A DNA stretch of 64,000 bases from Ligula intestinalis (Eukaryota > Platyhelminthes > Cestoda > Diphyllobothriidea > Diphyllobothriidae): contig JAYGXS010000001.1 in NCBI GenBank assembly GCA_036362985.1, positions 55,393,466 through 55,457,465 of the forward strand. The letters are read 5' to 3'. Below the pieces are notes generated by a model, which saw only the letters and a list, made by a program, of their open reading frames with translations, made no database searches and was not told the DNA's origin. Positions 32,789 through 43,818 of the stretch are shown one piece after another (positions within the stretch are counted from its first letter, which is position 1; the number at the start of each line of letters is the position of its first letter). Made by a program: the position numbers and the translations under genes.

Positions 32789-33035
32789 CAGCCCCGACAC
32801 TCGCAGTGCGCGATCTGTCAGGCTATCTGAACCAACGCAATACGAAGAGCTAGTGAAAATTCTTAATTCAAACGATGTGGTTTCGTACCATCAACTGAAA
32901 GGATGCTGCCCTCTCGGCGTCGGTCCGATTGCGCAAACGAAATATTCCAAAGAAAGCATGCGCAGAACGGCGACGGTTCCGTTTTCCTTTGTGGAAAATG
33001 CCGCAGGAAAATCAATAGGGTAGATGAGGCAGAAG
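32789..33035 (+). pseudogene. Probable orphan exon of a transposase-like gene
   Basis: Bounded by a TTTGTCTGTAG acceptor (ends 32788) and a GAAG/GTAAGG donor (33036). One frame is open for about 75 codons (LSEPTQYEELVKILNSNDVV, SYHQLKGCCPLGVG). The neighbouring frame then gives NGDGSVFLCGKCRRKINRVD EAEG up to the donor, with a CxxC pair. One inserted or lost base in between would make a single exon. I suspect it is an N-terminal exon of the same transposase-like family as 30641-32060, because of the shared CxxC style and exon phases, but cannot prove it. Confidence 0.4.
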
Positions 33036-33189
33036 GTAAGGGCAATCTTGCCACTAATGGTATGTGTTATTTAGAGGAGAACCGCGATGCGTGCGAGCCG
33101 GGGTAGACAAGCGTCTGCATGCAAACCAATTTCTGTCTTTTTACAAAACCGCAAATGCAGACCAGGAGAAAACGTGGGGTGGCAGGTGA

Positions 33190-33960
33190 GAATCATTTTC
33201 CGTCTATTGTTTCAAGCTGATTCCATGGAGCCAGCTGACTAGTTCCAATGGTTCTGATGATCGCATCTTGTTGATTGTGTAGTTTGACGTCTGATTGAGC
33301 GGTAGTTATCCAAGTTTGACAACCGAGCGAGTCGAGCTTGTGCCGAGAGATGCAGGGCCGGTGTGGAGATCTAGTCCTTCCTCGGTGCAACCTGTTGTTG
33401 CGAGCACGAATTCATCGCACAAAGTAGCGCATCTTTCAAGTTTGGCAACTGAGTATTGGGCGAAGTTTGGTTGTCGACGCTATGTGCTGGTTTGACGCGA
33501 ACAGCAAATTCATCTCTGATCCCTGCAGGGATACTTTCGTTGAACGCTACACGGGCTTCTGAATTTGATAGTACCATAACGTTGAAGCTTTTGGGGCGCA
33601 GTATCTTACAGCGATTCGAAAATCGGAGCTTAGAACGGGCACGGACAACTACATGATCTGATCCAAATTTCGCACCTCCAAACGATCGACTGTGAGACAC
33701 GAAGGTGGCCCACCTCGAGCGTACTAAGATATAAACTATGGGGTTTGACGTGCAGCCGTAGCTTGGACACTATATTTGCAACTGCCGATGAAAGGTGGGT
33801 TGGAAACGAGTGTGTTTAACGACGAGAAAATTATTGTCAGCAATTTTCATCAATAGTTCTATGTTGTCGCAATGTTGGCCCAGTCCGTATTTTCCGATGA
33901 TGTGTCTCGGTCTCATCGCTCGGGCCACTCCTGGCATCCCAGTATCCAGCAGCGAAGAGC
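33190..33960 (-). mobile_element. RTE-like LINE, endonuclease C-terminal fragment
   Basis: Minus-strand translation in shifting frames: GKYGLGQHCDNIELLMKIAD, NNFLVVKHTRF, then IVYILVRSRWATFV, KFGSDHVVVRARSKLRF and NVMVLSNSEARVAFNESIP. This is the end of an RTE-type endonuclease (the .G..N.NG..LL......L...NT.F, ID.I...R, ..GSDH..V.....L motifs) and the start of the spacer before the reverse transcriptase. The catalytic SDH is intact. Both ends are truncated. A PLE is inserted 27 bp upstream of its recognisable start. Confidence 0.72.
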
Positions 33961-34000
33961 TAGTCTGTGGGGGTCATCCTGACAACTTAAGCTGGAATGT

Positions 34001-34882
34001 TCAGAAGAAAAAGATGCGATCACTGGAACAAGAGTTTTATTTGCCTGACGTTTCGGATTCCTTCGGGAATCCTTAATCATAGGTGATGATAACACATTCA
34101 TGGTCATGCGCAGATAGGGTGGAGATATGCACAGGCTGCATGGCATTTGTAGTTCATAGTGTTCATCCGCGTGTGTGTGATAACTGCTCACTTCTGTAGC
34201 CACCGCTTCAGTCTTAGTTGACGCGGTATTGGCTAGACACTTCGCGTTTGACTCACTAATTACCACAGTTTGCTCGTCAGCGTCGGATGCGAGCTGGATA
34301 ATTGCAGGGCAATTGTGCTCGCTGTCGTCGGAGTTGATGCTGTGCCCAGTCCTTTCCACGTGACTGATTCTTTTGCCCAGGAAACTTCTCAGTACAATGT
34401 ATGGGAACGCCAAATCGTTGCGCTTGTTGATGGACTGGGAGCCTGAGAACCATGACTCGAGCAGCTCGCGGCTCACGCGGTTGTCCCCTCTTGCGGGAAT
34501 TTCGGCCTCGTCAAACTTGAAAATATGGCCGGGTCCCGTTGAGTGAGCTTCAACCAGCCCGCGTCCGATACTGACGAGAAAAATGTGGCGAGTAGTGAGT
34601 CGAACGCGAAGTATCAAGCCAGTACCGTATCAATTAAGACCGAAGCGGTGGCTACAGAAGTGAGCAATTATCACAAACACGCGGATGACCACTATGAAAT
34701 ATAAATACCGTGCAGCCCGTGCATGTCTCCACCATATCTGCGCATGACCATGAATGTGTTATCATAACCTATGATTAAGGATTCCCAAAGAAATCCGAAA
34801 CGTCAGGCATATAAAACTCTTGTTCCAGTGATCGCATCTTTTCCTTCTGAACTGCTTCCTGGGACTCGAATATTCGCTACCA
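34001..34882 (-). mobile_element. Penelope-like element, GIY-YIG 3' fragment with inverted tails and 14-bp target duplication
   Basis: TTAAGCTGGAATGT occurs perfectly at 33987-34000 and 34883-34896, bounding an 882-bp insertion. On the minus strand the coding part reads EAHSTGPGHIFKFDEAEI, RGDNRVSRELLESWFSGSQS and RNDLAFPYIVLRSFLGKRIS, the end of a PLE GIY-YIG region. The nuclease core itself is lost. The tail (34231-34001, minus) ends with GAAACGTCAGG, AATAAAACTCTTGTTCC. A second tail in the opposite orientation fills 34621-34882, so the insertion has inverted ends of about 230 bp, roughly 88% alike by eye. Both tails contain a hairpin (GGATTCC/GGAATCC) next to GAAAC, at 34083-34044 and 34768-34807. 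Confidence 0.87.
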
Positions 34883-35049
34883 TTAAGCTGGAATGTGTTC
34901 ATTAAACTCAGTCCTTACTCCTTCACCCGTTTGAAATGGTGGGACGAAAAATGCAACCACACAGATAACTGCTATAGTGCTTTCGAAGCTGGCTGCAGCA
35001 ATCCGAACTGGCATGGGCGAGGTAACTGACATGACATTTTTAATTTATC

Positions 35050-35345
35050 ACTTATCCTCCATAGGATCAAGGGCGAGCGCGTGTTCGCCGACTCTTGGCT
35101 CCGGGTGGTGTTCGCTGACCCTTGGCGAGGTCACTGAAGTGCATCTTTTAACAATACCACTAATGCCCCAATTGACCAACGGCGAGCACCCGTAAGTTGG
35201 GAAGTTGTTCGATGACCCTTGGCGAGGTCACTGAATTGCATCTCTTAACAATACCACTTATATCACACTGGACCAACGGCGAGCACCCGTAAGTTGGGAA
35301 GTTGCTCGCTGACCCTTGGGGAGGTCACTGAAGAGCACCTTTGAT
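35050..35345. repeat. 97-bp tandem repeat, about 2.5-3 copies
   Basis: TGACCCTTGGCGAGGTCACT starts at 35116, 35213 and 35310 (GGGGAG in the last), exactly 97 bp apart. Each unit also has ACAATACCACT, CAACGGCGAGCACCCGTAAG and TTGGGAAGTTG. A degenerate partial unit precedes at about 35060. Related sequence is inverted at 39065-39240. Confidence 0.85.
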
Positions 35346-35873
35346 TAAATCTGAGTGGTTAGACACGCATCCTTTATTGACAATATGCATAACTGATAGG
35401 AATATGCGCTTACAAGCTTCCTTGACCTCCACGGCAGTGATCGGAAGAGCATGCTGGTTATGCTGGGTTGCTTTTTGTCGTATGGATGACGCAGACCAAC
35501 AGACGCAGGCAGGTGCTCACTAGTGATGTAGTCGTTGAAAGTCACTTGATAAAGCTTTGTGTCGGTCGAGCGCCCAGACTGGTTTGTGAGCAACCAATAA
35601 CTCCCAGTTTTGCACACGACAGTTCGGCCAAGCTTTACTCCAAACAGGTTGGTGCAGTGGCTTGAGCACAAGTTAGGTGTTAACTGATAGTCAACTTTCC
35701 GCAGCAACAACCGCATTCTTGCTCATTCCTCATCCATATGAGCCCGATGTTTGTTTCTAACACCCCAGGTCCGAAGAGCACCCCACCTATTTGACTGTTC
35801 ATCAATTGTTGTCCATTCGGTGGCTCACAAACGAAGCTAAGTGAGAACGCTGTTCAAAAGAATCCAGACTCAC
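35346..35873. other. Unassigned interval left of the assembly gap
   Basis: A minus-strand frame of 123 codons (35345-35716) is open but has no motif I know and overlaps open frames on the other strand. Confidence 0.3.
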
Positions 35874-35883
35874 NNNNNNNNNN
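35874..35883. other. Assembly gap, ten N
   Basis: Ten undetermined bases, presumably a placeholder of unknown true length. Anything that appears to span it should be treated with caution. Confidence 0.98.
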
Positions 35884-36168
35884 CCATGTGCGTAACCTTG
35901 TACCTAGAGATTGGGCCTTGGAAGTCAACTGGTGGATTATTAGACTTCGAAACCAAGATCTTCTTCTTTTAATTCTTACCTCTTCCATCCCAGAAGATTT
36001 GATTTGACAATTTTTAATCAGGGGAAATGGCATTAAATATGGACTTTTCAATGCTTTCCCTCTCTCCCAGCTTTGGCAAAGTTAATTATGTTATTTCATC
36101 CCTCCAAAACTTCCGTTTTGACACATTCTTCGCAACGTCAGAGTAGTATATGTATTTAGGCCCAGTTT

Positions 36169-36840
36169 TTATCCGGCTGGCTTGTTCTGTTTTAATGGAG
36201 GGAGTTTGTGGGTAATTGGTGCTGTACGGAAGAACTGCCTGTGCGTCAAAACGAGTTCTCCCATCATCCGTTCGCGAAGACTGCAGGGCCCCCTGGCGTT
36301 ATTAAATAACAGCAAAGAAATCGGATTCATCAGAGCATATAGCATGTTTCCTCGCATTTTTACAATTTCTTCCAGTTTTCTACTCAATTTGGGAAGGAAC
36401 GCAAGGACGTACAGATGAACACTGATCACAGGTCTTCGATGAGCAATTTCTGCAAACGCCAGGGCATGAAGTCCCTTGAACGTTACCGGTGAGACATGAA
36501 ATTGCGTAAACAACTCGACTGTCTGCGAGATCTCCATTACCTTGTAGGACATATGTTCGCTCACATAACCCGCTATTATTCCGTAGTTTGGCGCCATGGC
36601 ACACATAATTGCCTTGATGGCCCAACTAAGTCTTCCGTGGTTGTTCAACAAGTCGATGCAATACTCCATTTCTTCTCTTGACGAGAATCTCAAGTTGAAA
36701 AATCGCATCACCTCTTGTACGGTTCTCCCCATCCCACCGGAACGTCCGGGGGTCGGGGATTTAAAAGAGGAACCTATGGGCACATTCTTCATAGCCAGTT
36801 CCCGGGATTCCCACAAAATCCAAACTGACGTGTGGAACAC
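36169..36840 (-). CDS. Unknown protein, member A of a two-member family (partner at 51821-52405)
   Basis: I do not recognise this protein. Uninterrupted frame of 223 codons. Its last part aligns without a gap over 158 residues with the product at 51821-52405, about 50 identical positions. Shared blocks in order: FNL.F near residue 48, C..LL, (I/M)KA, G.VSE, F.GLH, Y...F.P..SRKLE, P..L..F, S.RER, H...FR and L.PLK at the C-terminus. No membrane segment or signal peptide is obvious; it looks mostly helical and mildly basic. By alignment the third ATG (36732, MGRTVQEVMRFFNL) fits the partner's start best; a CACGTCAG acceptor-like site lies near the first ATG, so residues before it may be intron. 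No TE motif. Maintenance of two frames at this divergence suggests selection. Confidence 0.6.
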   Translation of the reverse strand: MFHTSVWILWESRELAMKNVPIGSSFKSPTPGRSGGMGRTVQEVMRFFNLRFSSREEMEYCIDLLNNHGRLSWAIKAIMCAMAPNYGIIAGYVSEHMSYKVMEISQTVELFTQFHVSPVTFKGLHALAFAEIAHRRPVISVHLYVLAFLPKLSRKLEEIVKMRGNMLYALMNPISLLLFNNARGPCSLRERMMGELVLTHRQFFRTAPITHKLPPLKQNKPAG

Positions 36841-37938
36841 ATGACGCTATCGATCAGGCTTGTCAAAAATCGTGATGAAACGCCTGTCCTAGTTGCGGGG
36901 TCATTTTTGCATGGACGTTTGGTCCCGTAGACGTTTCTATTGGTCGCTTACGTGTGTTCTTTGACTGATTATCAGAGAAATCGTCACGTGAGCAGTCTAA
37001 CTAAAAAGGGTCTCGAAAGCGAAATATGTCAGCAACTTCTGTGAAAGAATGAACTGTAAAAAGACCCTCGTATACTTTACAAAAGCAGACCCATGCAAAT
37101 TACAGAATAGCCGCTAGATCCAACGGCTCCTGCTGCATACTACCTGGCAGTTTTAAAAACAATGTTCTCACGTAATAAGAGATGTTGGGTACTGCTTACT
37201 TCTCGAGTACGAAGCTTCCAATGCACGTGTGACTAAACGGCTTTTCACTTGATATGGTAGGCCTAACTGTGTGGGCATTTTGTACATCCACCAATATGGT
37301 GTGGGATACGAAACAGTCTATATAGGAACTTAAGATAAATATTTCCAACTGTTACGAATTAATAAATAAGAACAAAGTCGTCTGCAGACAAAAACATGTG
37401 CTTATTCAACAACAGCTCGAGAGGAGCAACAGTTTTTCGTCGTTTTTATGAACTGCCTCATCGAAAGCCTAAGTAAAAAATAAATAATCGATCAAAATAG
37501 TGCATCCTAGACCCATCTTGGGATAAGGCAGTTATTCTGTTTCACTGACGTATGCACCCCGTTGGACCCTTAGTTGCTGGGTGATTAGATTATATGCATA
37601 CATCCATTGCTTTTGTCCTGACTTCTACGCCAGGTCAAATGACTAATCCTTCGCATGAAAGTGACGTTGACCAGGCTACCCTTTCGTGTTTGAGTACTAG
37701 GTTTAAAGTTCCTTCAAGCTATCGAGTATTAACGAGCAGTCACTAGGCACGAAAGGATACCGGCGGTGACTAGAACCTGAATTAGTTTGTAGTTCTAGTA
37801 AACGTCGCAGCATCTACCGCACTCATCCCTCTTTCACCCACTTGGGCTGAGTTTCAAGGCACAGTCAAGCATGTCACAAGCTGGATCGGACGTAGGTGGC
37901 TGGAACGGTGCAAGTTTGCGCCCGGACGTGTATTTGTT
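36841..37938. other. Unassigned interval upstream of family member A
   Basis: No open frame of note. It may hold the 5' exons or promoter of the minus-strand gene at 36169-36840. Confidence 0.4.
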
Positions 37939-38238
37939 ATGGGTAAGCATCCCCGACAATACCTACCGGGCCCTGCTCTAAATCCGGTGTTCGTTCAGCA
38001 TATATACTACGTGGCCCGCTGTAGGGGCCAACACAAATCTTTGAATGTACAGGGCTGTTATCCTGACCACGCTTCGGTGTTGGACGTAGACATTTTTAGT
38101 CTAAGAAGGACAATCAAGAAAGCTGGATCATTTTGCTCTCAGTTATCTCCGGAGAATACTAAAAGGGCAGTGAGAGGAATGGACCAGAGACAGCGTGTTC
38201 CTAAACAACCGGTGTTCTCAGTATCAATGCTACATTGA
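37939..38238 (+). CDS. Open frame of unknown significance, 99 codons
   Basis: Starts MGKHPRQYLPGPALNP and ends PVFSVSMLH. The composition is protein-like (basic, with Cys pairs at residues 28 and 40) and the GC content is slightly higher than its flanks. No family recognised and no neighbour to support it. It could be a decayed element or a chance frame. Confidence 0.22.
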   Translation: MGKHPRQYLPGPALNPVFVQHIYYVARCRGQHKSLNVQGCYPDHASVLDVDIFSLRRTIKKAGSFCSQLSPENTKRAVRGMDQRQRVPKQPVFSVSMLH

Positions 38239-39064
38239 GATAGATGAAACCGCGTTGAAATGGCCACACTATGTGAAGGGATAACAAATGCCTGCCCGAG
38301 TGGCTATTCTATAGTGATGGCAGTGCAAGGGTTCGGAAAAAAGGGTAAAGTGGTCGATAAAAGAATAAAATGAAGCTGCCTTTCAAGTTAATTTAAATCA
38401 AGTCAGTAGGCAACCGAATAACCACTGCCTAGGCCAAACGAGAGCAGAGTAAAATTCTACATTGCCCTCCGACGCCCGGCATCCAGCTTCGTCTCTGCCG
38501 GCTGTGAACAATCAGATAACAATAAAAATATGACCATAGTACAACAGATGACTCCTTAAAAGTCCAGCTTTCGCGCCCCAAATTCTAATGGTCAGCCAGT
38601 CGTCCCATGATCCTTCTCGTCCTAGAAACTTTAACGTCCGTTGACGCCAGACAAACTCCGATGTCAAGTCCCGTCGTTGTTCCTCTTTACGTGCAAAAAA
38701 CACAGGTCAGTCAGGGAAAACAGTCGACCGTTTTCTTTGATATCTCTAGTCGGTGAGGTTGTCTCCAGCGGTCTTTTTTGGGTCCTTATGTATTATAGCT
38801 ACCTACTTAAATTTTTAAGAAAGTTGAATTACCTGTACAATTCTGGTTTTCTACGCGCCATCCATCGATCAAGCAGGGATTTTCTGATGGCATTGGAATA
38901 CAGAACGGTTCTCCGAAGGCAAACACATTCCATAACTGCTAAAATCGGCAAACTAAGCAAAATTGGACTGTTGAACTACCCACTGGAACTACCGATTACT
39001 TAAAAATGTAAGTAGGGTGATTTGCCTAATCTCCCTGCCTTTTGTACTTTGTTAAGCTTCTTTC
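38239..39064. other. Unassigned interval
   Basis: Plus-strand frame 38641-39003 (120 codons) is hydrophobic in its middle but lacks any motif, and a shorter minus-strand frame overlaps its left end. I see no defensible gene. Confidence 0.35.
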
Positions 39065-39240
39065 TAGTTGGTTTTGGTGATACCACTAGAAAATGTCTCT
39101 CAGTGACCTCGCCCGAGGTTTGGGCACACCCCCTACATGCACGCATTCGCCGTTGGTCGGGCGGGGTTAGCGATGATATTTAGGCTATCTTCAGTGTCTT
39201 CTCCCAAGGTTTGAGTACGCGACCCAACTTGCCATCGTAA
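39065..39240 (-). repeat. Dispersed single copy of the 97-bp repeat family, inverted
   Basis: Read on the minus strand it gives CAACGGCGAATGCG, then GGGCGAGGTCACTGAGAG, then TAGTGGTATCACC. These are the same blocks in the same order as the tandem units at 35116-35345, but with more divergence. Confidence 0.6.
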
Positions 39241-39782
39241 CTTTTTTATTGGGCATTCAAATTGGGTTCTAATTTCTTCCCTGGTATGCCCCGCCCGTCC
39301 TCTTCCCGAAAATCACTCGTTCGTATGCCTGCAGGGCGCGCTTCACACTTACCCCAGACGACCCCACGACACAATCCTACCCTCTAGCCTTGGTCGCAGT
39401 TTGTGCATTTGTAGTAGACTTACTCGTAGACTTTTTCTTGAGGACACTAAAACTCAAGCCGATGTGGCATTTCCAGCTCACGCAGTCTGTCACTGCCTTC
39501 ATCCTGGTCCTCATTTCCCGATTGCCAACTGTTTGCGCACCCTCCTCTTCGTGTGTCCACCTCGATAGCTTGAACTGTTGATGGTAGGACTCTCACTGAT
39601 TTGGTTAGGGAACATGTGCGTCCCGTTGTGCGCTGTAGCCCACTATGGAGCTCGCTTAGATAGTCGCTCAGCGACTAGTAGGATAGGATTGACTGAAACC
39701 TTCAACAAAGGAAGATCAGAATGACCACTTCTGATTTATTAACCATGATCACCCGTCACAACCAGCCCCAGGTGTAGATCCC

Positions 39783-39868
39783 TGAGATTCGAACCCGCGA
39801 TTCTTTGGTCATAGAGTGAACTATGGAGTGACAAAAGGGTGATGAGTTCGAATCTCGGGAGTTCCACA
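39783..39868. repeat. tRNA-like sequence, palindromic B boxes
   Basis: GATTCGAACCCGCGA (39787-39801) read in reverse and GAGTTCGAATCTC (39844-39856) read forward both match a tRNA T-arm/B box, facing each other about 45 nt apart. No full cloverleaf closes. Most likely an inverted or composite tRNA-derived repeat. Confidence 0.4.
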
Positions 39869-40455
39869 GCTAGCTATGGGTATGGCTGGATGATGAAGGC
39901 TAATAAGCCAGAATTGAGCATACCAGTCCCCCTTTTCTTTGTCGGTTCCGCTCAACCTTTCAATTGTTTCATTGAATCCTTCATCTCAGGATCTGACACT
40001 CACAGAGACTCTATCGAAAAGGTTAAGGCTAAGGAGGTTTAACCCCAAAGGCTGTGATCTTCCGCGCCCGGTTCCTTAGGAAAAGAGAGAAGTTATGGGA
40101 AATAGCTATACTACGTTACCTGTCTCTGCCGGATACTGAAACATAAAAAAGATGCATTACTGACAATTATCTAGTAGCATATCAATTATTAGTAGCTTTG
40201 TGAAACACAATCGGTTGGACCGATTCGCAAAAGCATCAACCCAGGAAGGGCACATCCTGAGAGGTAGATCGGTGTACAAGCAAATACTAGAGTATATTCT
40301 GTACAGAATAAATAGGAGAATAGGCAGTAGGAAATTGACTACCAGACGATCACACAGCCGCAAGCCGGCGGACGGCGTCTCAAGTGAGGTCTGTGCCGTA
40401 GTCATCACAGCCTTTGATTGGCTGTTACAGAGGCCGGAAGCAGCAAGCTTTCCGA

Positions 40456-40535
40456 AAGTGCACTTCGACTTGAGCTAGGCACGATAAGCATTCACAAGTG
40501 CACTTCGTGTTGAGCTAGTCACTACCAATGCTCCT
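40456..40535 (+). repeat. Two-copy 40-bp tandem duplication
   Basis: AAGTGCACTTCG..TTGAGCTAG.CAC occurs at 40456 and 40496, period 40 bp. No gene is evident from 39869 to about 41080 except LINE-flanking open frames. Confidence 0.65.
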
Positions 40536-41079
40536 AGAAAGGCTCACCTGACCTGACATGAAGACGGACGTCAAGGCTTGGAAACGGCGTGACTAGGCTG
40601 CGAACAAAACAAAGTTTAGCGTTATAGTCATCCAGTGGGCCCCTTTCAGCTTCATGCGTGGCCCAGTTACATTCGGCTGGATAGCATAACCCACTGGCCT
40701 CCTTGCCTGCGCCAATTGATACACCCACTAGACTGAAACCATTCTGTAGAAGAAAACGCGATCACTTGATCATGGCGTTTTTGACTTTTGGTCGAACACG
40801 TCATCCCCGACAGTCAGTACCAGTGATAAGGTATTTAGCAGTTGTTGGGTCGAAATATTCGGTGCTACACCTACGGTCGCAACTGGTCAAGACACCCAGT
40901 TCACCTCAACATTCTTATATTCCTCACCTTCTTAAGCTAATACTGCGTTCGGGTTATAATGAAGGGAATGATTTTTCGATGACAAAGGAGTTTTCTGTGG
41001 AGGACGCCCGTCATAGTGACGAAAGTCGCACGGCCGGAAAATTAACTGAAAGTGAAGATTTCCAAAAAAGCAAGTTTGA

Positions 41080-43560
41080 TTACGGAAATGTACAAAGCCT
41101 CTTTAATAAATTTGACGAACTGAAAATACTTTTGACTGAGCTACGACTTGATGTTATTGCACTAATTGAAACTTGGCTAACCGAAGATTTACAAGACTGA
41201 AATTCGAATAGATGGTTATCGAGTACTAAGACGTGCCCAAACAGAAATAAAAGGCGATGGAGTTGCCCTGTATATCAGTAGTGCACTTGACTTTAACCTG
41301 GTAGCAGAAGGTACAAATGACCATGACGTAGAGATTCTGCAGTGTTCTCTATTGGAACCTTACGCTGAAAATGTTTCTGTCACCATTGTATATAGGCCTC
41401 CAAATCTACCTACGGACAAAGCTTAACTGTTACTCACTCGACCGCGCGAGGAGAGTCAGATGCAAAACATTATTATTGTAGGAGATTTCAATGCTCCATT
41501 GATTAACAGGGATCTAATGATAAGTAAGGGCTATATGCAAGAATATCTGTTTGACATGACACTGGATGAGTTCTTGTTTCAACATATAGGAACCATGACT
41601 CGGATATGTGAAGGTCAGATATCTAGTTGTATGGGTCTTCTCTTTACCAAAAGTGAGGAAAAGGTTGATGAAATAAATGTAGGTCCACCCCTTGGTTGTT
41701 CTGATCATATGCCATTGATGTTGGATTCAACACTCGTAGCTGTCCCCGAAAGAAGCTCACAGCCGTTAAGAAATGCTTGGTGGGGTAACTTTTGGGAAAT
41801 TAAATTAGCAATTGGATGCACACGATGGACGGAATTATGCGAAGGAGATATTGATGACTATTGGAATACCTTTAAATCAAGAATGAAGACCTTGATCGAA
41901 TTGTACTGCCCTCTTAAGAACTATTTTACAGAAAACAGACCAAAATGGCTGACGAAAGCGGTAAAAGGAGATTCGAAAAAGGGAAAGCTGTGGAAATTAT
42001 TTCTCCAAATGGAAAACCAAAAAAACTTCAAAGGTTTAGACATCAACACAATGAATGCAAGAGACTCCTCCGAGAAGCAAGAGCCTCTTATGAACTACGG
42101 TTCCTTGTAGAGGCGTCACAAAAACCCAAACTGATCTACGCCTACGTTAGAAGTTTTACGAAGAACCATGACAATCTCACAAGCTTAAGGGAGAAAACAA
42201 TGAAACTGTGAGCGATGGCCATCAAAAAGCCGAGCTTCTTTCCGAAAATTTTCCATAGTGTCTATAACACGGAACCACCTCTCCAGCCCTACTCTCTGCG
42301 TATGTCGTCAACAACTCGATTACAAACACTGCATTATTAACACCGCAGGTAGTTTTGGCAGAGTTAAAAAAGATGGATCCGGCCAAGTCACTTGGACCAG
42401 ATGAGATCCTAGGCGTACTTCAATGTCAACTAGAATTAGTATAATCTTTCGAAAATCGTTCAAAGCTGGTAAACTTCCTGAACCATGACAGTTGGCAAAT
42501 GTCATACCCATCCATAAAGTAGGTTCACGAATCTATCCCACCAAATACCGACCGGTAAGTCTGACATGCATTTGTTGTAAACTGATGGAAAGGATAATAA
42601 AAAAATGGATTTTAACGCTTGAGACATTTCGCCACCAAATCAGCCCAGTTCAGCATGGTTTCTGTGAGAAGAAGTCTTGTTTTATAAACCTTATCAAAAC
42701 GTTCGAACACTGGACAAAGGCCAGGGATGAAGTACATCCAGTAGATATTAGCTTCTCTGAATTCACAAAAGCGTTTGCTGGCGTTTCATATCAGTGCTTT
42801 ATTCGAAAGCTATTCGATTTTGGGATAACAGGAAATCTCCTGAACTGGATTGAAGATTTCCTGAATGACCGTAGTCAAAAAGTTAATGCAGGCGGTTACT
42901 GTTCAGAGTGGGCACCTGTAAAAGGTGGTCTTCCACAAGGGTTAGTTCTTGGGCCGCTTCTTTTCATCATCTTCGTAAATGATATAGTACGAGAAGTTAA
43001 ATCTGACAGATGATCTTAAACTATGGAGGGTGATAAAAGACGAAGGGGACTTCCATATACTGCAAGAGGACATAGACCAGATGCACTCTTGGACCAAGAG
43101 TTGGCGCATGAACTTAAATCCCCAAAAATGTGCATTAATGCACATTTTCTCAACAAGACGCCGCAAAAATGAACTCTTACGATAGTATATATCTGGAGAC
43201 TAAGCACTTGAAACCGTGAGTGTGCAAAGAGACCTAAGTGTACTTATTAAACACGACCTAAGTGTCACAACACAGTGCTTCAAAGTCGCAGCGAGAGCAA
43301 TGTCGGCTATGAGCGCCATAGTAAGAAAGCTTGTTAACTTGAATGCAGCTATCTTCGGTAATGCATATGGAACATTCGTGCGGCTGCACCTGGAATATGC
43401 GGTACAGGTTTGGCTACCTTGGCGACCTTGGCTTCAGAAAGACATAGGATCCCTGAAGGTGTCCAACGACCTGCTACTAAGGCGGTCTTCGGACTTAAAC
43501 AGTTGAAATAGGAACAGTGCTTGACTGACTTCAATCTCTTTCCCCTCCATTATAAACAAG
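41080..43560 (+). mobile_element. CR1-like LINE, 5'-truncated and decayed
   Basis: Endonuclease: GNVQSLFNKFDELKILL, ALIETWL, then IIIVGDFNAPLINRD and CSDHMPLML. Linker: RPKWLTKAVKG, then HNECKRLLREARASYELRFL. Reverse transcriptase: MDPAKSLGPDEIL, KYRPVSLTCICCKLMERII, QHGFCEKKSCF, FSEFTKAFAGV, GLPQGLVLGPLLFIIFVND, and LTDDLKLW where the usual [YF]ADD alanine is replaced. The thumb region with FGNAYGTFVRLHLEYAVQVW ends near 43500. Stops and shifts occur near 41200, 42210, 42330-42500, 43013 and 43190. It is related to, but clearly diverged from, the LINEs at 13257 and 15690. Confidence 0.87.
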
Positions 43561-43589
43561 GTGTAGATCGTTATGCATTGAAAACAGAA

Positions 43590-43700
43590 AGGCAGTTTGT
43601 AGGCAGGATGAATGTAATGTATGTAAAGCAGAAGGCTGCCCATAGGCAGAATGCCATGTAGGCAAAACAGAGAGTTGTATGTAGGCAGGACGCGTACTGA
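43590..43700. repeat. Degenerate short repeat (TGTAGGCAGGA-type)
   Basis: GTAGGCAGGAT, ATAGGCAGAAT, GTAGGCAAAAC and GTAGGCAGGAC recur irregularly about every 20-40 nt, like a decayed minisatellite. Confidence 0.4.
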
Positions 43701-43805
43701 GGACGAGGGCACAGTTCAAGTGACGAGTCATGCTAATAAAGAAGGATTTATGGTGGGAATAAAAACGCCAGAGGCCGAAGGGTAGTTAGTCGGAGCAAAA
43801 CGGTA

Positions 43806-43818
43806 GGGGGGGGGGGGG
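43806..43818 (+). repeat. Run of 13 G
   Basis: Thirteen consecutive G, a homopolymer likely to vary in length and to be error-prone in sequencing. Confidence 0.95.

Noticed and set aside
34001..34617. A 234-codon minus-strand frame as a host gene
   Set aside because: Its first part is the PLE GIY-YIG downstream region and its remainder is translated tail; the whole lies inside an insertion bounded by a target duplication.
35116..35345. CRISPR-like array
   Set aside because: Units are contiguous 97-bp tandem repeats without unique spacers, in a eukaryotic genome.
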